53,542 bases of DNA. It comes from Leptolyngbya sp. DLM2.Bin15 (lineage in GTDB: Bacteria; Cyanobacteriota; Cyanobacteriia; RECH01). The translations under genes and the position numbers were made by a program. Below the pieces are notes generated by a model that searched no databases, was not told the DNA's origin, and saw only the letters and a list, made by a program, of their open reading frames with translations. Of the stretch, positions 27,075 through 37,960 are shown in pieces. The stretch is from positions 1 to 53,542 of the forward strand of contig RECH01000175.1 of NCBI GenBank assembly GCA_007694125.1, in the 5' to 3' direction. The stretch's first letter is position 1, and each line of letters begins with the position of its first letter.

Positions 27075-28949
27075 ATGCCCAAAATAGAGCAACGGTTCGA
27101 CTACGTCAAAATTGGGCTGGCATCGCCCGACCGAATCCGGCAGTGGGGTGAGCGCACCCTGCCCAACGGCATGGTAGTGGGTGAGGTTACCAAGCCTGAA
27201 ACCATCAACTACCGGACGCTAAAGCCCGAAATGGATGGCCTGTTCTGCGAGCGGATTTTTGGCCCCGCCAAGGATTGGGAATGTCACTGCGGTAAATACA
27301 AGCGGGTGCGCCATAGAGGGATTGTCTGTGAGCGCTGCGGCGTGGAGGTAACAGAGTCACGGGTGCGCCGCCACCGCATGGGCTATATCAAATTGGCTGC
27401 CCCGGTTGCCCACGTTTGGTATCTCAAGGGCATTCCTAGCTATATGGCGATCCTGTTGGATATGCCGTTGCGGGATGTGGAGCAGATTGTCTACTTCAAT
27501 GCCTATGTGGTGTTGAGCCCAGGTAATGCCGATAACCTGACCTATAAACAGTTGCTGACGGAAGATCAGTGGATCGAAATTGAAGATCAGCTGTACAGCG
27601 AAGATTCTGATCTGTCTGGCGTAGAAGTTGGAATTGGCGCTGAAGCCCTCCAGCGACTTCTAGAAGATCTAAACCTAGAAGCTGAGGCAGAGCAACTGCG
27701 GGAAGAAATTGCTGGTGCCAAGGGGCAAAAACGCGCCAAGTTGATTAAGCGCCTGCGGGTGATCGACAACTTTGTAGCCACCGGTTCTCGACCGGAGCAC
27801 ATGGTGCTCAACGTGATTCCGGTGATTCCGCCGGATCTTCGCCCCATGGTGCAGCTCGATGGGGGACGATTTGCGACCTCCGACTTGAACGATCTCTATC
27901 GTCGAGTGATCAACCGCAATAATCGCCTAGCCCGTCTCCAGGAAATTCTGGCTCCGGAAATCATTGTGCGCAATGAAAAGCGCATGCTCCAAGAAGCGGT
28001 AGATGCGTTGATTGATAACGGTCGGCGAGGACGTACTGTCGTCGGCGCGAATAACCGTCCCCTGAAATCCTTGTCTGACATTATTGAAGGGAAGCAAGGA
28101 CGATTCCGGCAAAACTTGCTGGGGAAACGGGTAGACTACTCCGGACGTTCGGTGATTGTGGTTGGCCCTAACCTCAAGATGCACCAGTGTGGGCTGCCGA
28201 AGGAAATGGCCATTGAGCTATTCCAGCCCTTCGTCATTCATCGCCTCATTCGTCAAGGCTTGGTCAACAATATCAAGGCGGCGAAGAAGCTGATCCAGCG
28301 CAATGATCCCAGCATTTGGGATGTGTTGGAAGAGGTGATTGAAGGACACCCAGTCATGCTAAACCGGGCACCTACGCTACACCGTTTGGGGATTCAAGCC
28401 TTTGAGCCAATTTTGGTGGAAGGACGAGCCATTCAGATTCATCCTCTCGTTTGTCCGGCCTTCAACGCTGACTTTGACGGAGACCAAATGGCGGTGCATG
28501 TGCCGTTGTCGTTGGAAGCTCAAGCGGAAGCGCGCTTACTGATGCTGGCATCCAATAACATTCTGTCGCCTGCTACCGGTCGTCCGATCGTAACGCCTAG
28601 CCAAGATATGGTGCTGGGCTGCTACTACCTCACGGTGGATAATCCCAAGCCGCAGTTGGGCAGTGGGCGCTATTTCTCCAGTATGGAGGACGTGGTGATT
28701 GCCTATGAGCAAAAGCAGGTATCTCTCCATGCCCATGTTTGGGTAAGGTTTGATGGCCCTGTGGATAGCGGTGAGAAGGAAGGCAACCCCTTAGAAGAGT
28801 CTCGCACTGAGGAGGGTATCATCACGCGGGTGTACAAATTCCGACGCGTGCGTGAGGATGCCGAGGGCAACATCATTTCTCAGTATGTTCGCACGACGCC
28901 GGGGCGAATCATTTACAACAAGACCATTCACGACGTTTTGATGACCTAG
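27075..28949 (+). CDS. rpoC1: RNA polymerase gamma subunit (N-terminal beta')
   Basis: In cyanobacteria and plastids beta' is split in two; RpoC1 (gamma) carries the N-terminal part with the catalytic Mg site. The 624-residue product has a zinc site near residues 70-90 (CHCGKYKR and CERCGVEV). It also has clamp and lid sequences such as [17 protein letters not shown], the [20 protein letters not shown] block, and the catalytic [12 protein letters not shown] (Asp466, Asp468, Asp470). AAGGAAG lies 10-11 nt before the ATG. The gap to rpoB is 153 bp and holds a HIP1 site. Confidence 0.99.
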   Translation: MPKIEQRFDYVKIGLASPDRIRQWGERTLPNGMVVGEVTKPETINYRTLKPEMDGLFCERIFGPAKDWECHCGKYKRVRHRGIVCERCGVEVTESRVRRHRMGYIKLAAPVAHVWYLKGIPSYMAILLDMPLRDVEQIVYFNAYVVLSPGNADNLTYKQLLTEDQWIEIEDQLYSEDSDLSGVEVGIGAEALQRLLEDLNLEAEAEQLREEIAGAKGQKRAKLIKRLRVIDNFVATGSRPEHMVLNVIPVIPPDLRPMVQLDGGRFATSDLNDLYRRVINRNNRLARLQEILAPEIIVRNEKRMLQEAVDALIDNGRRGRTVVGANNRPLKSLSDIIEGKQGRFRQNLLGKRVDYSGRSVIVVGPNLKMHQCGLPKEMAIELFQPFVIHRLIRQGLVNNIKAAKKLIQRNDPSIWDVLEEVIEGHPVMLNRAPTLHRLGIQAFEPILVEGRAIQIHPLVCPAFNADFDGDQMAVHVPLSLEAQAEARLLMLASNNILSPATGRPIVTPSQDMVLGCYYLTVDNPKPQLGSGRYFSSMEDVVIAYEQKQVSLHAHVWVRFDGPVDSGEKEGNPLEESRTEEGIITRVYKFRRVREDAEGNIISQYVRTTPGRIIYNKTIHDVLMT

Positions 28950-29041
28950 GGGCTGTCGTACAGGGTTTGGCGACGGAGCGATCGCCCACCACCTAGGGGC
29001 GATCGCATCAGATGCATTGTTTTGAGGGGCAAGGGAGAACC

Positions 29042-32000
29042 ATGGCGGATCAACAACCAACTCAGCAGTTAGAGCAAAAACCGGTTTTTTATAACCGCGT
29101 GATCGATAAGAAGCAGTTGCGGAATATTGTGTCTTGGGCCTTTACCCACTACGGTACGGCTCGCACAGCCCAGATGGCCGATGAATTGAAGGATCTGGGG
29201 TTTAAGTATGCAACCCGAGCTGGGGTGTCGATTAGCGTCGACGATTTAGAAGTGCCACCTAGCAAGCGACAATTGCTGGAGGCTGCGGAGGAAGAAATTC
29301 GTACCACTGAGTCTCGATACACCCGCGGCGAGATCACAGAAGTTGAGCGCTTCCAAAAGGTGATTGACACCTGGAATAGCACCAGTGAGGAATTGAAGGA
29401 CGAGGTGGTGCGCCACTTCCGTTCTCGAAATCCTCTCAACTCGGTCTATATGATGGCGTTCTCCGGAGCCCGGGGGAATATCTCCCAGGTGCGTCAGTTG
29501 GTGGGCATGCGTGGTCTGATGGCAGATCCGCAAGGGCAGATTATTGACTTGCCCATTAAGACCAACTTCCGGGAAGGGCTGACGGTGACGGAATATATCA
29601 TTTCGTCCTACGGTGCCCGCAAAGGCTTGGTGGATACCGCCCTGCGAACCGCTGACTCGGGGTACCTAACCCGTCGTTTGGTGGACGTTTCCCAGGATGT
29701 GATTATTCGGGAGCTAGACTGCGGTACCCAGCGCGGTATTCCGGCTCGCAGTATGACCGACGGCGAACGGGTGTTAATTCCCCTGAAGGATCGACTGCTG
29801 GGTCGGGTGATGGCAGAAGATGTGCTGCATCCTGAAACCGGTGAGCTGATTCTGGCTCGCAACCAAGCAGTCTCTGATGAAATTGCCGAGTTGATTGGCG
29901 AGGCCAAGATTGAGCAGGTGGTGGTGCGATCGCCCCTCACCTGTGAAGCGACGCGTTCCGTCTGTCAACATTGCTATGGCTGGAGCTTGGCTCACGCTGA
30001 AATGGTGGATCTAGGTGAAGCCGTTGGGATTATTGCGGCGCAATCGATTGGTGAACCTGGCACCCAGCTCACCATGCGTACCTTCCACACCGGTGGCGTA
30101 TTCACGGGAGAAGTGGCTCAGCAAGTGCGGGCCCCCTTCAATGGTGTATTGCGCATCGACAAGAGCAAGAAATTCCGGGTTCGCTCCTTCCGCACCCGCC
30201 ACGGGGATGACGCCATGATTGTGGAAAGCAACATGGATGTGGTGGTTGAACAGGGCGATCGCAAGAAGAAATTATCGGTCGCCGCAGGCTCCATTCTCTT
30301 TAAAGATGATGGCGACCCTGTGAAAGAAGGGCAGATTATTTCGGAAATGTCGGCCACCGGCCGCACGCGTCAGATTACGGAGAAAGCAACCAAGGATGTG
30401 TCTTCGGATCTAGCGGGTGAAGTTCGCTTTGCGGACTTGATTCCGGAAGAGAAGAAAGACCGGCAGGGCAACACCACGCGCATTGCCCAGCGGGGTGGTT
30501 TGATCTGGGTGTTGGCCGGCGAGGTCTATAACCTGCCCCCCGGTGCAGAACCGGTGGTGAAAAATGGCGATCGCGTTGGCCGCAGCGATATTCTTGCCGA
30601 AACAAAATTGGTGACGGAGCAGGGGGGGATTGTTCGTCTACCCCAAGACCCCACCGGCAAGAACAGTCGGGAAGTTGAAATTATCACCTCATCGGTCTTG
30701 CTTGACCAGGCCAGTGTGACGGTGGAGAGCTTCCAAGGACGGGAGCATTACGTCATTGAAACGAACAGTAGTCAACGGTTTTCTTTGATTGCAACCCCGG
30801 GCACCAAGGTGATCAACGGTCAAGTGGTGGCGGAGCTGGTGGATACTCGCTACCGCACTCAAACCGGTGGGATTATCAAATATGCCGGCGTGGAAGTGGC
30901 GGCCAAGAAAGGAAAGGCCAAGCAGGGCTACGAGATCATTAAAGGTGGCGTGCTGCTGTGGATTCCTGAAGAAGCCCACGAGGTGAATAAAGACATCTCC
31001 CTACTGTTGGTGGAAGATGGGCAATACGTTGAAGCGGGTACAGAGGTGGTGAAAGACATCTTCTGTCAAAGCAACGGCGTGGTGGAAGTCACTCAGAAGA
31101 ACGACATTCTAAGGGAAATTGTCATCAAGCCCGGTGAACTGCATCTGGCCGACAACCCAGAAGAAGTGATGACGAAGGATGGTTCCTTGGCCCAGCCGGG
31201 ACAGGAAATTATTCCAGGTCTATCGGTTGATGAGTTGCGCTACGTAGAGTATGTGGAAACCCCAGAAGGTGCCGCGCTGCTGCTGCGTCCCGTGACCGAA
31301 TTTAACGTACCAGACGAACCTTCGGTACCCAGTCAAGAGTCTATCAACGAAGATTCTGGGCAGTCCATTCGCCTGCGGGCTATTCAGCGCATCCCTTATA
31401 AAGATGGCGATCGCGTCAAGTCTGTGGAAGGGGTGGAACTGCTGCGCACGCAGTTGGTGCTGGAAATCGATCAAGACGCATCCCAGCTAGCTGCCGATAT
31501 CGAGCTCGTGCCGGATGAAACCGATCCAGACGTCATGCGTTTGCAGTTGGTGATTCTAGAGTCCTTAGTCATCCGCCGCGATATTGTCGCCGACCAAACC
31601 CAAGGCAACACCCAAACCCGAATTTTGGTACAGGATGGCGATCAAATTGCTCCTGGGGCTGTGGTGGCCCGCACCGAGATTCAGTGTAAAGACGGGGGCG
31701 AAATTCGCGGGATTCGCCAAGGTGTGGAAGCGATTCGCCGTGTGTTGGTGGTACGCCAAGACGACCTCTTTACCGTGGATACCCAAGGACAATCTCCTCG
31801 GGTGAGCGTGGGCGACCTCTTGGTATCTGGTGCTGAGATTGCCGAAGGCGTCATCCTGGAAGAATCAGGACAGGTGATCGAAACCCGTGATTCAGCCATC
31901 GTCCTGCGCATCGCTCGTCCCTATCGCGTATCGTCGGGTGCTGTGCTGCACATTGACGACGGTGATTTGGTACAGCGGGGGGATAACTTGGTGATTCTGG

Positions 32001-33145
32001 TGTTTGAGCGCACCAAGACGGGAGACATCATCCAAGGGCTACCTCGGATTGAAGAACTGCTGGAAGCCAGAAAACCAAAAGAGGCCTGTGTCTTGGCCAA
32101 CCGCCCTGGCACTGCCCAGGTGATCTATAGCGATGACGACGTGGGTGAAGTCAAAGTCATCGAAGATGACGGGGTGATTGCGGAATATCCCATTCGTCCG
32201 GGTCAAAACGTGCTGGTGGTGGACGGGCAGCGAGTGGCGGCAGCAGAACCGCTAACCGATGGCCCTGCCAATCCCCATGAGATCCTGGAAGTCTTCTTCC
32301 GCCTCCACCGCGAATCGACGAGCACCCATGAATCGGCCATGATCAGCCTAGAGCGAGTACAGACGTTCTTGGTGAACGAAGTGCAGTCTGTATACCAGTC
32401 TCAAGGGATTGATATTTCAGACAAACACATCGAAGTGATTGTGCGTCAGATGACCTCCAAGGCGCGGATTGATGACGGGGGCGATACCACCATGCTGCCC
32501 GGTGAGCTGGTAGAAATCTACCAAATCGAGCAGGTGAATAGTGCCATGGCGATTACGGGTGGGGCTCCGGCTGACTACACCCCTGTGTTGCTAGGGATTA
32601 CCAAAGCCTCGTTGAACACCGACAGCTTTATCTCAGCGGCAAGTTTCCAAGAGACCACCCGGGTGCTCACTGAAGCTGCCATTGAAGGTAAATCTGACTG
32701 GCTGCGCGGTCTGAAGGAAAACGTGATTATTGGTCGTCTAATTCCGGCAGGGACAGGCTTCAATGCCTATGAGGATATGCCGGGTGTAGAGCCAGATCCC
32801 AGCCTAGAGCCCAGTGTCTTTGACGAAGGTCTCGACCTGCAGGATGTGGTACTCGACGATCGCACAGCCCGTACCTACGAACTGGAGGGTGGCTTAGATG
32901 TCTTCCCAGCGGATATTGGGCGCAACCGGGGGCAGTTCCCCTCAAATCGCCAGAACTACAACCTTGGGGGAGATTTACAAGACGATGACTATTCTCAAGT
33001 CATTGACGACAACTCCCAGGTGATCGATGACGGTAGCAGCACCTCTCAAATCATGGACGACGGTAGCAGCACCTTCCCAGTCATGGATGACGGTGGCAGC
33101 ATGGAACCTGACGTACCCATGGATATGGATACCGATGAGATCTAA
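29042..33145 (+). CDS. rpoC2: RNA polymerase beta' subunit (C-terminal part)
   Basis: RpoC2 completes the split beta' subunit and contains the bridge helix, trigger loop and the very large cyanobacterial SI3 insertion. From ATG 29042 (AAGGGAGAACC upstream) it is 1367 residues. [17 protein letters not shown] and [20 protein letters not shown] mark the active-site part. The middle (about 350-1000) is the beta-barrel-rich SI3. A second conserved part resumes with ALLEA-type [12 protein letters not shown] and [17 protein letters not shown]. The final 45 residues are an acidic low-complexity tail with repeated VIDD/MDDG(S/G)S units, outside the conserved fold. The frame at the open start extends 30 bp upstream. 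Confidence 0.98.
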   Translation: MADQQPTQQLEQKPVFYNRVIDKKQLRNIVSWAFTHYGTARTAQMADELKDLGFKYATRAGVSISVDDLEVPPSKRQLLEAAEEEIRTTESRYTRGEITEVERFQKVIDTWNSTSEELKDEVVRHFRSRNPLNSVYMMAFSGARGNISQVRQLVGMRGLMADPQGQIIDLPIKTNFREGLTVTEYIISSYGARKGLVDTALRTADSGYLTRRLVDVSQDVIIRELDCGTQRGIPARSMTDGERVLIPLKDRLLGRVMAEDVLHPETGELILARNQAVSDEIAELIGEAKIEQVVVRSPLTCEATRSVCQHCYGWSLAHAEMVDLGEAVGIIAAQSIGEPGTQLTMRTFHTGGVFTGEVAQQVRAPFNGVLRIDKSKKFRVRSFRTRHGDDAMIVESNMDVVVEQGDRKKKLSVAAGSILFKDDGDPVKEGQIISEMSATGRTRQITEKATKDVSSDLAGEVRFADLIPEEKKDRQGNTTRIAQRGGLIWVLAGEVYNLPPGAEPVVKNGDRVGRSDILAETKLVTEQGGIVRLPQDPTGKNSREVEIITSSVLLDQASVTVESFQGREHYVIETNSSQRFSLIATPGTKVINGQVVAELVDTRYRTQTGGIIKYAGVEVAAKKGKAKQGYEIIKGGVLLWIPEEAHEVNKDISLLLVEDGQYVEAGTEVVKDIFCQSNGVVEVTQKNDILREIVIKPGELHLADNPEEVMTKDGSLAQPGQEIIPGLSVDELRYVEYVETPEGAALLLRPVTEFNVPDEPSVPSQESINEDSGQSIRLRAIQRIPYKDGDRVKSVEGVELLRTQLVLEIDQDASQLAADIELVPDETDPDVMRLQLVILESLVIRRDIVADQTQGNTQTRILVQDGDQIAPGAVVARTEIQCKDGGEIRGIRQGVEAIRRVLVVRQDDLFTVDTQGQSPRVSVGDLLVSGAEIAEGVILEESGQVIETRDSAIVLRIARPYRVSSGAVLHIDDGDLVQRGDNLVILVFERTKTGDIIQGLPRIEELLEARKPKEACVLANRPGTAQVIYSDDDVGEVKVIEDDGVIAEYPIRPGQNVLVVDGQRVAAAEPLTDGPANPHEILEVFFRLHRESTSTHESAMISLERVQTFLVNEVQSVYQSQGIDISDKHIEVIVRQMTSKARIDDGGDTTMLPGELVEIYQIEQVNSAMAITGGAPADYTPVLLGITKASLNTDSFISAASFQETTRVLTEAAIEGKSDWLRGLKENVIIGRLIPAGTGFNAYEDMPGVEPDPSLEPSVFDEGLDLQDVVLDDRTARTYELEGGLDVFPADIGRNRGQFPSNRQNYNLGGDLQDDDYSQVIDDNSQVIDDGSSTSQIMDDGSSTFPVMDDGGSMEPDVPMDMDTDEI

Positions 33146-33201
33146 GCTGCTGGCTAACGTTACGTTATGGATCGCGTCTTTGCCCTAGGGGCGATCGCAG
33201 T

Positions 33202-33244
33202 GAGTCCCTTCGACATACGGATGTAGTCGGAGGGACTCTTCTGT
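33202..33244 (+). terminator. rpoBC operon terminator
   Basis: GAGTCCCTTCGACATAC pairs with GTAGTCGGAGGGACTC, giving a stem of about 15 bp with one or two mismatches and a short loop, followed by TTCTGTT. It lies 57 bp after rpoC2 and is the likely operon end. Confidence 0.65.
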
Positions 33245-33301
33245 TGATGGGAGAGCGATCGCATTCCTAGAGACTCTGATGTACATCTACCACCTCTCAG
33301 A

Positions 33302-33315
33302 ATCGGTCAACCGAT
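33302..33315. promoter_or_regulatory. 14-bp palindrome, possible operator
   Basis: ATCGGT-CA-ACCGAT is a perfect interrupted palindrome 240 bp before the InrS-like gene. A regulator site is possible; distance and base content do not fit a known CsoR-family operator. Confidence 0.25.
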
Positions 33316-33376
33316 CGAGATCTCAAGTTACCCTAGAGCTAGAGTGACGATGATGGGGTGCATCCCAGTTTCGCAA

Positions 33377-33469
33377 CCCTCACCCTACATTCCTCTCCCA
33401 GGAAGAGCGAGGGACATTGAAGCCGCCTTCCCTTCTACCCTTTTGGGACAGGGGGCTGGGGAATGAGGG
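33377..33469. repeat. CCCTCA...TGAGGG dispersed repeat, diverged copy 3
   Basis: The block begins CCCTCACCCTACATTCC and ends GGCTGGGGAATGAGGG, keeping the 6-bp terminal inverted repeat and the internal CTCTCCCAGGA and TTTGGGACAGG that mark this family. It is less similar to copies 1 and 2. Confidence 0.45.
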
Positions 33470-33557
33470 ACAGACGTGAACGGATGCACCCCTATGAGTT
33501 CGGCATTCTGCCGCCGCTAGAGTCGAGTGTCCGCCTTCTATATGCTGCTTCATCCCT

Positions 33558-33920
33558 ATGACAACGTCTGAGTCTGCTTCATCCCAACGCCCTAAATCTT
33601 CCCAACCTCACTCATCAGAACCTGACCACGCCCACGCAGCCCATCCCCATGTGCATGATGAGGAATCCTTGCGCCGGATTATCAATCGACTTTCCCGTGT
33701 TGAAGGTCATATCCGTGGCATCAAGATGATGGTGCAGGAAGGACGCCCCTGCCCAGACGTGCTGGTGCAAATTGCCGCCATTCGCGGGGCCTTAGACCGC
33801 GTAGCGCGCATTATCCTAGATGAGCACCTCACAGAATGCGTGGGACGGGCTGCCCGCGAAGGCAACATTGACCTTGAGATCGAAGAACTCAAAGCAGCGC
33901 TCGATCGCTTTTTGCCTTAA
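33558..33920 (+). CDS. CsoR/RcnR-family metal sensor, InrS-like
   Basis: These all-alpha repressors release DNA when they bind a metal in the dimer interface. The 120-residue product has a disordered Ser/His-rich N-terminus (DHAHAAHPHVHDEE), then RIINRLSRVEGHIRGIKMMV. The putative ligands are His33, Cys65 (GRPCPD), His90 and Cys94 (DEHLTEC). Their spacing (Cys to His 25, His to Cys 4, His33 32 residues before Cys65) is that reported for the nickel sensor InrS of Synechocystis. Nickel sensing is therefore likely, by inference. No nickel exporter lies next to it; trmL follows 72 bp downstream. Confidence 0.88.
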   Translation: MTTSESASSQRPKSSQPHSSEPDHAHAAHPHVHDEESLRRIINRLSRVEGHIRGIKMMVQEGRPCPDVLVQIAAIRGALDRVARIILDEHLTECVGRAAREGNIDLEIEELKAALDRFLP

Positions 33921-33992
33921 AAGCAACCGAGCCTTGCGATAAAAATGTTGAAATGTTACCGATTCATAAGATAAACAAATATATCTAGGTTC

Positions 33993-34475
33993 ATGCCCCG
34001 TATTGTTCTAGTCCATCCACAAATTCCGCCCAACACCGGCAACATTGCCCGCACCTGTGCCGCAACGGGGACTGAGCTCCACCTCGTGGGGCCCCTGGGC
34101 TTTGAAATTAGCGATCGCCAGCTTAAGCGAGCTGGTTTAGACTACTGGCCCTATGTCAACCTGACCTACCATGAGTCTCTGGAGCAGTTTCAGCACCATC
34201 ACCAGCAGCAAGGTGGACGCTGGGTCGGCTTTAGCGTGTCGGGGTCTGTGAGCTATGCCCGCTTTCAGTTTAAGGATGACGATTGGCTGCTGTTTGGCTG
34301 TGAAACCGCTGGTTTGCCATCAGAGGTGCTAGAGGCCTGTGATGCTAGGGTGCATATCCCCATGTCGCAACCCCAAGTGCGTAGTCTCAATCTTTCGGTG
34401 AGTGTAGCGATCGGGCTATTCGAAGCTCGTCGGCAACTCGACTTGCTCCACGCAACGCCCCATGTTCGCCTGTAA
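33993..34475 (+). CDS. trmL: tRNA (cytidine/uridine-34-2'-O)-methyltransferase
   Basis: TrmL methylates the ribose of the wobble nucleotide in some tRNAs using SAM, with a SPOUT knot fold. The 160-residue product matches the family end to end: IPPNTGNIARTCAATG, GFEISDRQLKRAGLDYWP, FGCETAGLP, and the C-terminal knot IPMSQPQVRSLNLSVSVAIG. Length is normal. AGG lies a few bases before the ATG. It may share a transcript with the InrS-like gene but has no functional link to it. Confidence 0.95.
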   Translation: MPRIVLVHPQIPPNTGNIARTCAATGTELHLVGPLGFEISDRQLKRAGLDYWPYVNLTYHESLEQFQHHHQQQGGRWVGFSVSGSVSYARFQFKDDDWLLFGCETAGLPSEVLEACDARVHIPMSQPQVRSLNLSVSVAIGLFEARRQLDLLHATPHVRL

Positions 34476-34734
34476 GCCCCCTGCAGCGATCGCTGGTTGT
34501 GGGGAAGGAGAACCAGAAACTTCCCTTTGAATTTCTTCCCTTTAAATTTATTTATAGACCTAGGCGCTTAGAACCTCCGGACAGAACGACTGCACCTTGA
34601 AAAGGTCACTATGTTTTAAGCGTCTAGGTTTAAGCGTCTACGGATTGAGGTGATCAAACGAGTCTCAGGCGCGTCAAGCCGCTCTCCAACGTCAGGGGCA
34701 AGGATCAGGGAGTATCAGGCTAACTATCTTGAAC

Positions 34735-34782
34735 CTGTGAAATTCCTGCTGGACTTTTTGTTGTGCCCAGCAAGGTTCACAG
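34735..34782 (+). other. Long imperfect stem-loop
   Basis: CTGTGAA and TTCACAG pair at the base, and CCTGCTGG pairs with CCAGCA-A-GG above it, with a 3-nt and a 1-nt bulge and a 14-nt U-rich loop (34753-34766). No U-run follows, so it is not a standard terminator; an RNA element is likelier. Confidence 0.5.
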
Positions 34783-35077
34783 ACACAGCAGGATGCGATC
34801 GCATTTTGCTAAATCGGCCTTAGATCTTGTCCGTTGCCTAGACTACATTCAATGATCTTTTGCGATAAGAAATCTCTATATTGCACTCGATTGGAGGCAG
34901 CAGATCAAGATTAAATGCACCTTGGGGCATCTCATGATCAACCAATCCCAAATTTAAATTCGATAGCATCTAGGATTTTTGGGGTATGTTAGAGCAATCA
35001 ACAGATCTATTCCTTATGGATGATGATTAACCTCATAAGGTACTCTGTTCTGTTGCCCGCCCCCTGCATTCAGTCTA

Positions 35078-35091
35078 ATGACTTCAGTCAT
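35078..35091. promoter_or_regulatory. Palindromic site ATGACT-TC-AGTCAT
   Basis: A perfect 6-bp dyad with 2-bp spacer, about 490 bp before the M23 gene. It looks like a dimeric regulator site, but no regulator is known for it. Confidence 0.25.
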
Positions 35092-35117
35092 CGTTGTGAG
35101 AGAGTTTTCTGAAGGTC

Positions 35118-35137
35118 TCTAGCGCCTCATCGCTAGA
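35118..35137 (+). terminator. Perfect 7-bp hairpin
   Basis: TCTAGCG, loop CCTCAT, CGCTAGA, then ACAAAAATTAG. It could end a small transcript from upstream (for example one carrying the 34735 stem). On the plus strand no U-run follows; A-rich sequence follows, so on the minus strand U's precede it. Confidence 0.3.
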
Positions 35138-35582
35138 ACAAAAATTAGTGAACTAGCTGTAGAACCACCGATACACAAGAACTTCAGTCGCTTGATCCAT
35201 GTATTCAGATGTGGTTTATCGTTGTAATTCCAAACCCAATGGATGTTTGGCTTTATGGAGTGTTTGATTGATCCGTGCGGAAAAACGATGAATTATATAG
35301 TGGCAAAAACGCCACACAATCATTCCTAAAATTGCAGAAAGTGTCTCACAGACAGAGTTCAAGCGACCGCTTTTTGCAGCTATCGTTACCATTTCCCACA
35401 GATCCATCGGCTCAGGTTTTCTGATGCATTAGTTTTACTTAAGCCTACACAGTCTTGAATTTTTGTTGGACTAGTGTAAGCTTGTCTAAGCCATAGAAGC
35501 AAGGTAATCTTACCTAGGCATGTAGTTTGATTGGTGACCCTGCTCTCATTCTCAGTGTGATCCAAGTCATAGAAGGGCTAGA

Positions 35583-37880
35583 TTGCATCGGCTGAGTCAC
35601 TCAAAGACAGTTGAACGCTGGTCATTAGGAGGTCGTTCTTTGAAACGAGCATTTCCGCAGAAGGTTAAGCCTCTGCCTAGTTCGCTTTCCGTTGATATTA
35701 ATGCGATCGGGCAGAATCAAAAGGCTTCTGTCAGCGGTAGCCGTAGGTCTCGTACCTCTGCCGCGATGCTAGGGCTAGCACTCTCCATGGGTGCGTCCAG
35801 TATTTTATTACCCCGCCATGGGGATGAAGCAGCGGCGGCTGAACCCAAGCCGGCGGAGTCAACCACCGCAACCGCTTCCCCATCATCCCAGGACATGCAG
35901 TCCAACTCTGGGGCAGAAGCTGATCGTTCCGTTTTTCGTGCTGATGAGCCATTTGCAGAGCACGTTGTCCGAGAAGGGCAAACACTCTGGCAAATTTCAA
36001 GCTTGTATCAGGTAGACCTCAGTCTGATCACGGCGGCTAATGGGTTGACCCCCAATGCCACCCTGTATGTGGGGCAAATCGTCCGCGTTCCGGGTGCAGA
36101 AGCCGCGATCGCCGCCCCTAGCACCATCGGATTGAGTGAGTCGTCTCGCTTGAGCCAGACTCCATCTATTCCCACTGTCCCCCCCGCTGTTCGGGTATCG
36201 AGCCAGTTTAACGATGCCAGCGAGCAGGATCGTCGGTTGAAAGTTGAGCAAGATGAAGCACTCCAACTGCTACAGCAAAAGCGGGAGCAGCTCCGTACTA
36301 GCCTCGACAGCCTCTCCAGTCTTCCATCTCCCCAGATGACATCTGTCACGGCAGGTGAGCAACTTCCAGACCTCGTAGCAACGGCTCCTGGAACCTTGCC
36401 CCGCTCACAGACGTTTGAGTTTAACGATATTAAGTTAGATGCTCCATCTGATGTAGCCCAAGAGAGCAAGCGCGATGAGCAACCATCCATCGCGATCGCC
36501 TCGTTGCCGTCAGAGCAGCCTGAGCTGACCGACTCGCTCGATCTAGGACTGAGCAATCCAGACCCTAGCACCGCTATTTCCTTTAACCCCGAATCGATGA
36601 TGCCTTCATCGAGCGGTCGGCCGTCTGAGGTGATCATGCCAGACATGAACATCACCCATGAAGTGGCACCCGGTGACACCGTTGCCAGCCTTGCCAGGGC
36701 CTACAACGTTACCCCCGACACGCTGGTCGCGGAAAACCGCATTGCCAATCCAAACTTCATTTTGGTTGGGCAGGTTCTAAGAATCCCAACCCCTCCAGCC
36801 TCCTCGGTCACCCTCAGCGAAGAGCCTGTCTCTTTGATTGCAGCGGCTCCAACCACACCGGTATTTTCCAATCCATCTGGCTTGGGTAGCCCCCTGCCAG
36901 TGAACGACAACTTCCAGCTTGACCTAGGACAACCTCAACGTCCGTCGAGCGATTCCCTCCAACTCGATCTACCTGCAGATCTACCAGGAGTGGAGTCACT
37001 CAGCGTCGCGGATGAGCAAGCTGAAACGATCGCGGCTGTTCCTAGTGAAACGGAAATGGCTCCTCAGCCTATGCAGTTTTCGATTCCGCCCACAGAACAG
37101 TCTCCATCCTATTTGGATCAACTCTTGAGTGATGTCGTCTCACTGCGAGAGCAATCCCTTGATGGGCAAAACAGCACCATTGTTTCAGCACCCTCAATCC
37201 AACCAGAGGATGTTGCATCCGAATCTGCTTCATCAGATGAGTTAACGTTGGCAGCTCGTTTGACCAGCGTAAGTTCACCTGAGTTGCAGCTTGAACCCGT
37301 TACGACCGAACAACGTCCTCGGGTGCCGGAGAACTCTGAAGCATCTGATTCTGCCCCTGAACCAGATTTGGTCGCTGTGGCACCTCTTGGTGCTGAGAAC
37401 TATAGCCCGTTGATCGAACCCATCACGGGACGGATGGTTTCTCCTGAACTGCCTCCTTTGTCTAGTTCGGATCGTTTCCTACCGAGTGGAACGGAAGTCT
37501 TTAACGGCTTTATTTGGCCATCCACCGGAACGTTGACCTCTGGCTATGGCTGGCGTTGGGGACGGATGCACCGAGGAATTGACATTGCTGCACCAGTTGG
37601 CACCCCAATTGTGGCTGCTGCTTCTGGTGTGGTGGAATTCTCAGGTTGGAACTCGGGTGGATACGGCAATATGGTGGAAATCCGCCATGCCGATGGCAGT
37701 ATGACCCGCTACGCTCACAATAATCGCAACCTAGTTCAGTCTGGGCAGCGTGTGGAGCAAGGGCAGCAAATTGCGGAAATGGGCAGCACGGGCTACAGTA
37801 CCGGCCCCCACGTCCACTTTGAGGTTCACCTACCTAACCAAGGAACGGTTAACCCTATGGCATACCTATCCGGTCAATAG
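35583..37880 (+). CDS. LysM and M23 peptidase domain envelope protein
   Basis: M23 peptidases or their inactive relatives act on peptidoglycan in the periplasm, often at division or to control amidases. From a TTG at 35583, preceded by GAAGGG, the product is 765 residues. It has a basic N-terminus, one hydrophobic segment (about 58-77, AMLGLALSMGASSIL), LysM 1 (about 126-170, EHVVREGQTLWQISSLYQ) and LysM 2 (about 359-402, HEVAPGDTVASLARAYN). Long Ser/Pro/Glu-rich linkers separate these. The C-terminal M23 domain (about 642-765) has HRGIDIAAPVG and GPHVHFEVH, so its Zn ligands His, Asp and His are intact. It should be exported or membrane-anchored. A strong terminator follows. Confidence 0.92.
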   Translation: MHRLSHSKTVERWSLGGRSLKRAFPQKVKPLPSSLSVDINAIGQNQKASVSGSRRSRTSAAMLGLALSMGASSILLPRHGDEAAAAEPKPAESTTATASPSSQDMQSNSGAEADRSVFRADEPFAEHVVREGQTLWQISSLYQVDLSLITAANGLTPNATLYVGQIVRVPGAEAAIAAPSTIGLSESSRLSQTPSIPTVPPAVRVSSQFNDASEQDRRLKVEQDEALQLLQQKREQLRTSLDSLSSLPSPQMTSVTAGEQLPDLVATAPGTLPRSQTFEFNDIKLDAPSDVAQESKRDEQPSIAIASLPSEQPELTDSLDLGLSNPDPSTAISFNPESMMPSSSGRPSEVIMPDMNITHEVAPGDTVASLARAYNVTPDTLVAENRIANPNFILVGQVLRIPTPPASSVTLSEEPVSLIAAAPTTPVFSNPSGLGSPLPVNDNFQLDLGQPQRPSSDSLQLDLPADLPGVESLSVADEQAETIAAVPSETEMAPQPMQFSIPPTEQSPSYLDQLLSDVVSLREQSLDGQNSTIVSAPSIQPEDVASESASSDELTLAARLTSVSSPELQLEPVTTEQRPRVPENSEASDSAPEPDLVAVAPLGAENYSPLIEPITGRMVSPELPPLSSSDRFLPSGTEVFNGFIWPSTGTLTSGYGWRWGRMHRGIDIAAPVGTPIVAAASGVVEFSGWNSGGYGNMVEIRHADGSMTRYAHNNRNLVQSGQRVEQGQQIAEMGSTGYSTGPHVHFEVHLPNQGTVNPMAYLSGQ

Positions 37881-37960
37881 GTTACAGGTCATAGGTCCTA
37901 TAGCTCTCTGATCAGTCTCGCGCTTAACTGAGCGAGTATAACGACAGGAGAGATTGAACT

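Larger units (their letters stand above)
33146..33557. other. rpoC2-csoR spacer
   Basis: A 412-bp region with the rpoC2 terminator, a 14-bp palindrome and a diverged dispersed repeat, each listed. No further gene is seen. Confidence 0.5.
34476..35582. other. 1.1-kb spacer with several hairpins
   Basis: This long spacer upstream of the M23 peptidase holds no supportable protein gene; a 63-codon minus-strand frame at 35216 has no ribosome site. It has a direct repeat TTAAGCGTCTA (near 34617 and 34631) and three structured sites listed separately (34735, 35078, 35118). A leader, small RNA genes or a lost gene are possible. It is AT-richer than the flanks. Confidence 0.5.

Noticed and set aside
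35216-35407. 63-codon minus-strand frame in the 1.1-kb spacer
   Set aside because: It has a hydrophobic patch, but no ribosome site or convincing start.
36008-36679. 223-codon minus-strand frame
   Set aside because: It is antisense to the linker region of the LysM/M23 protein, whose frame has clear domains.
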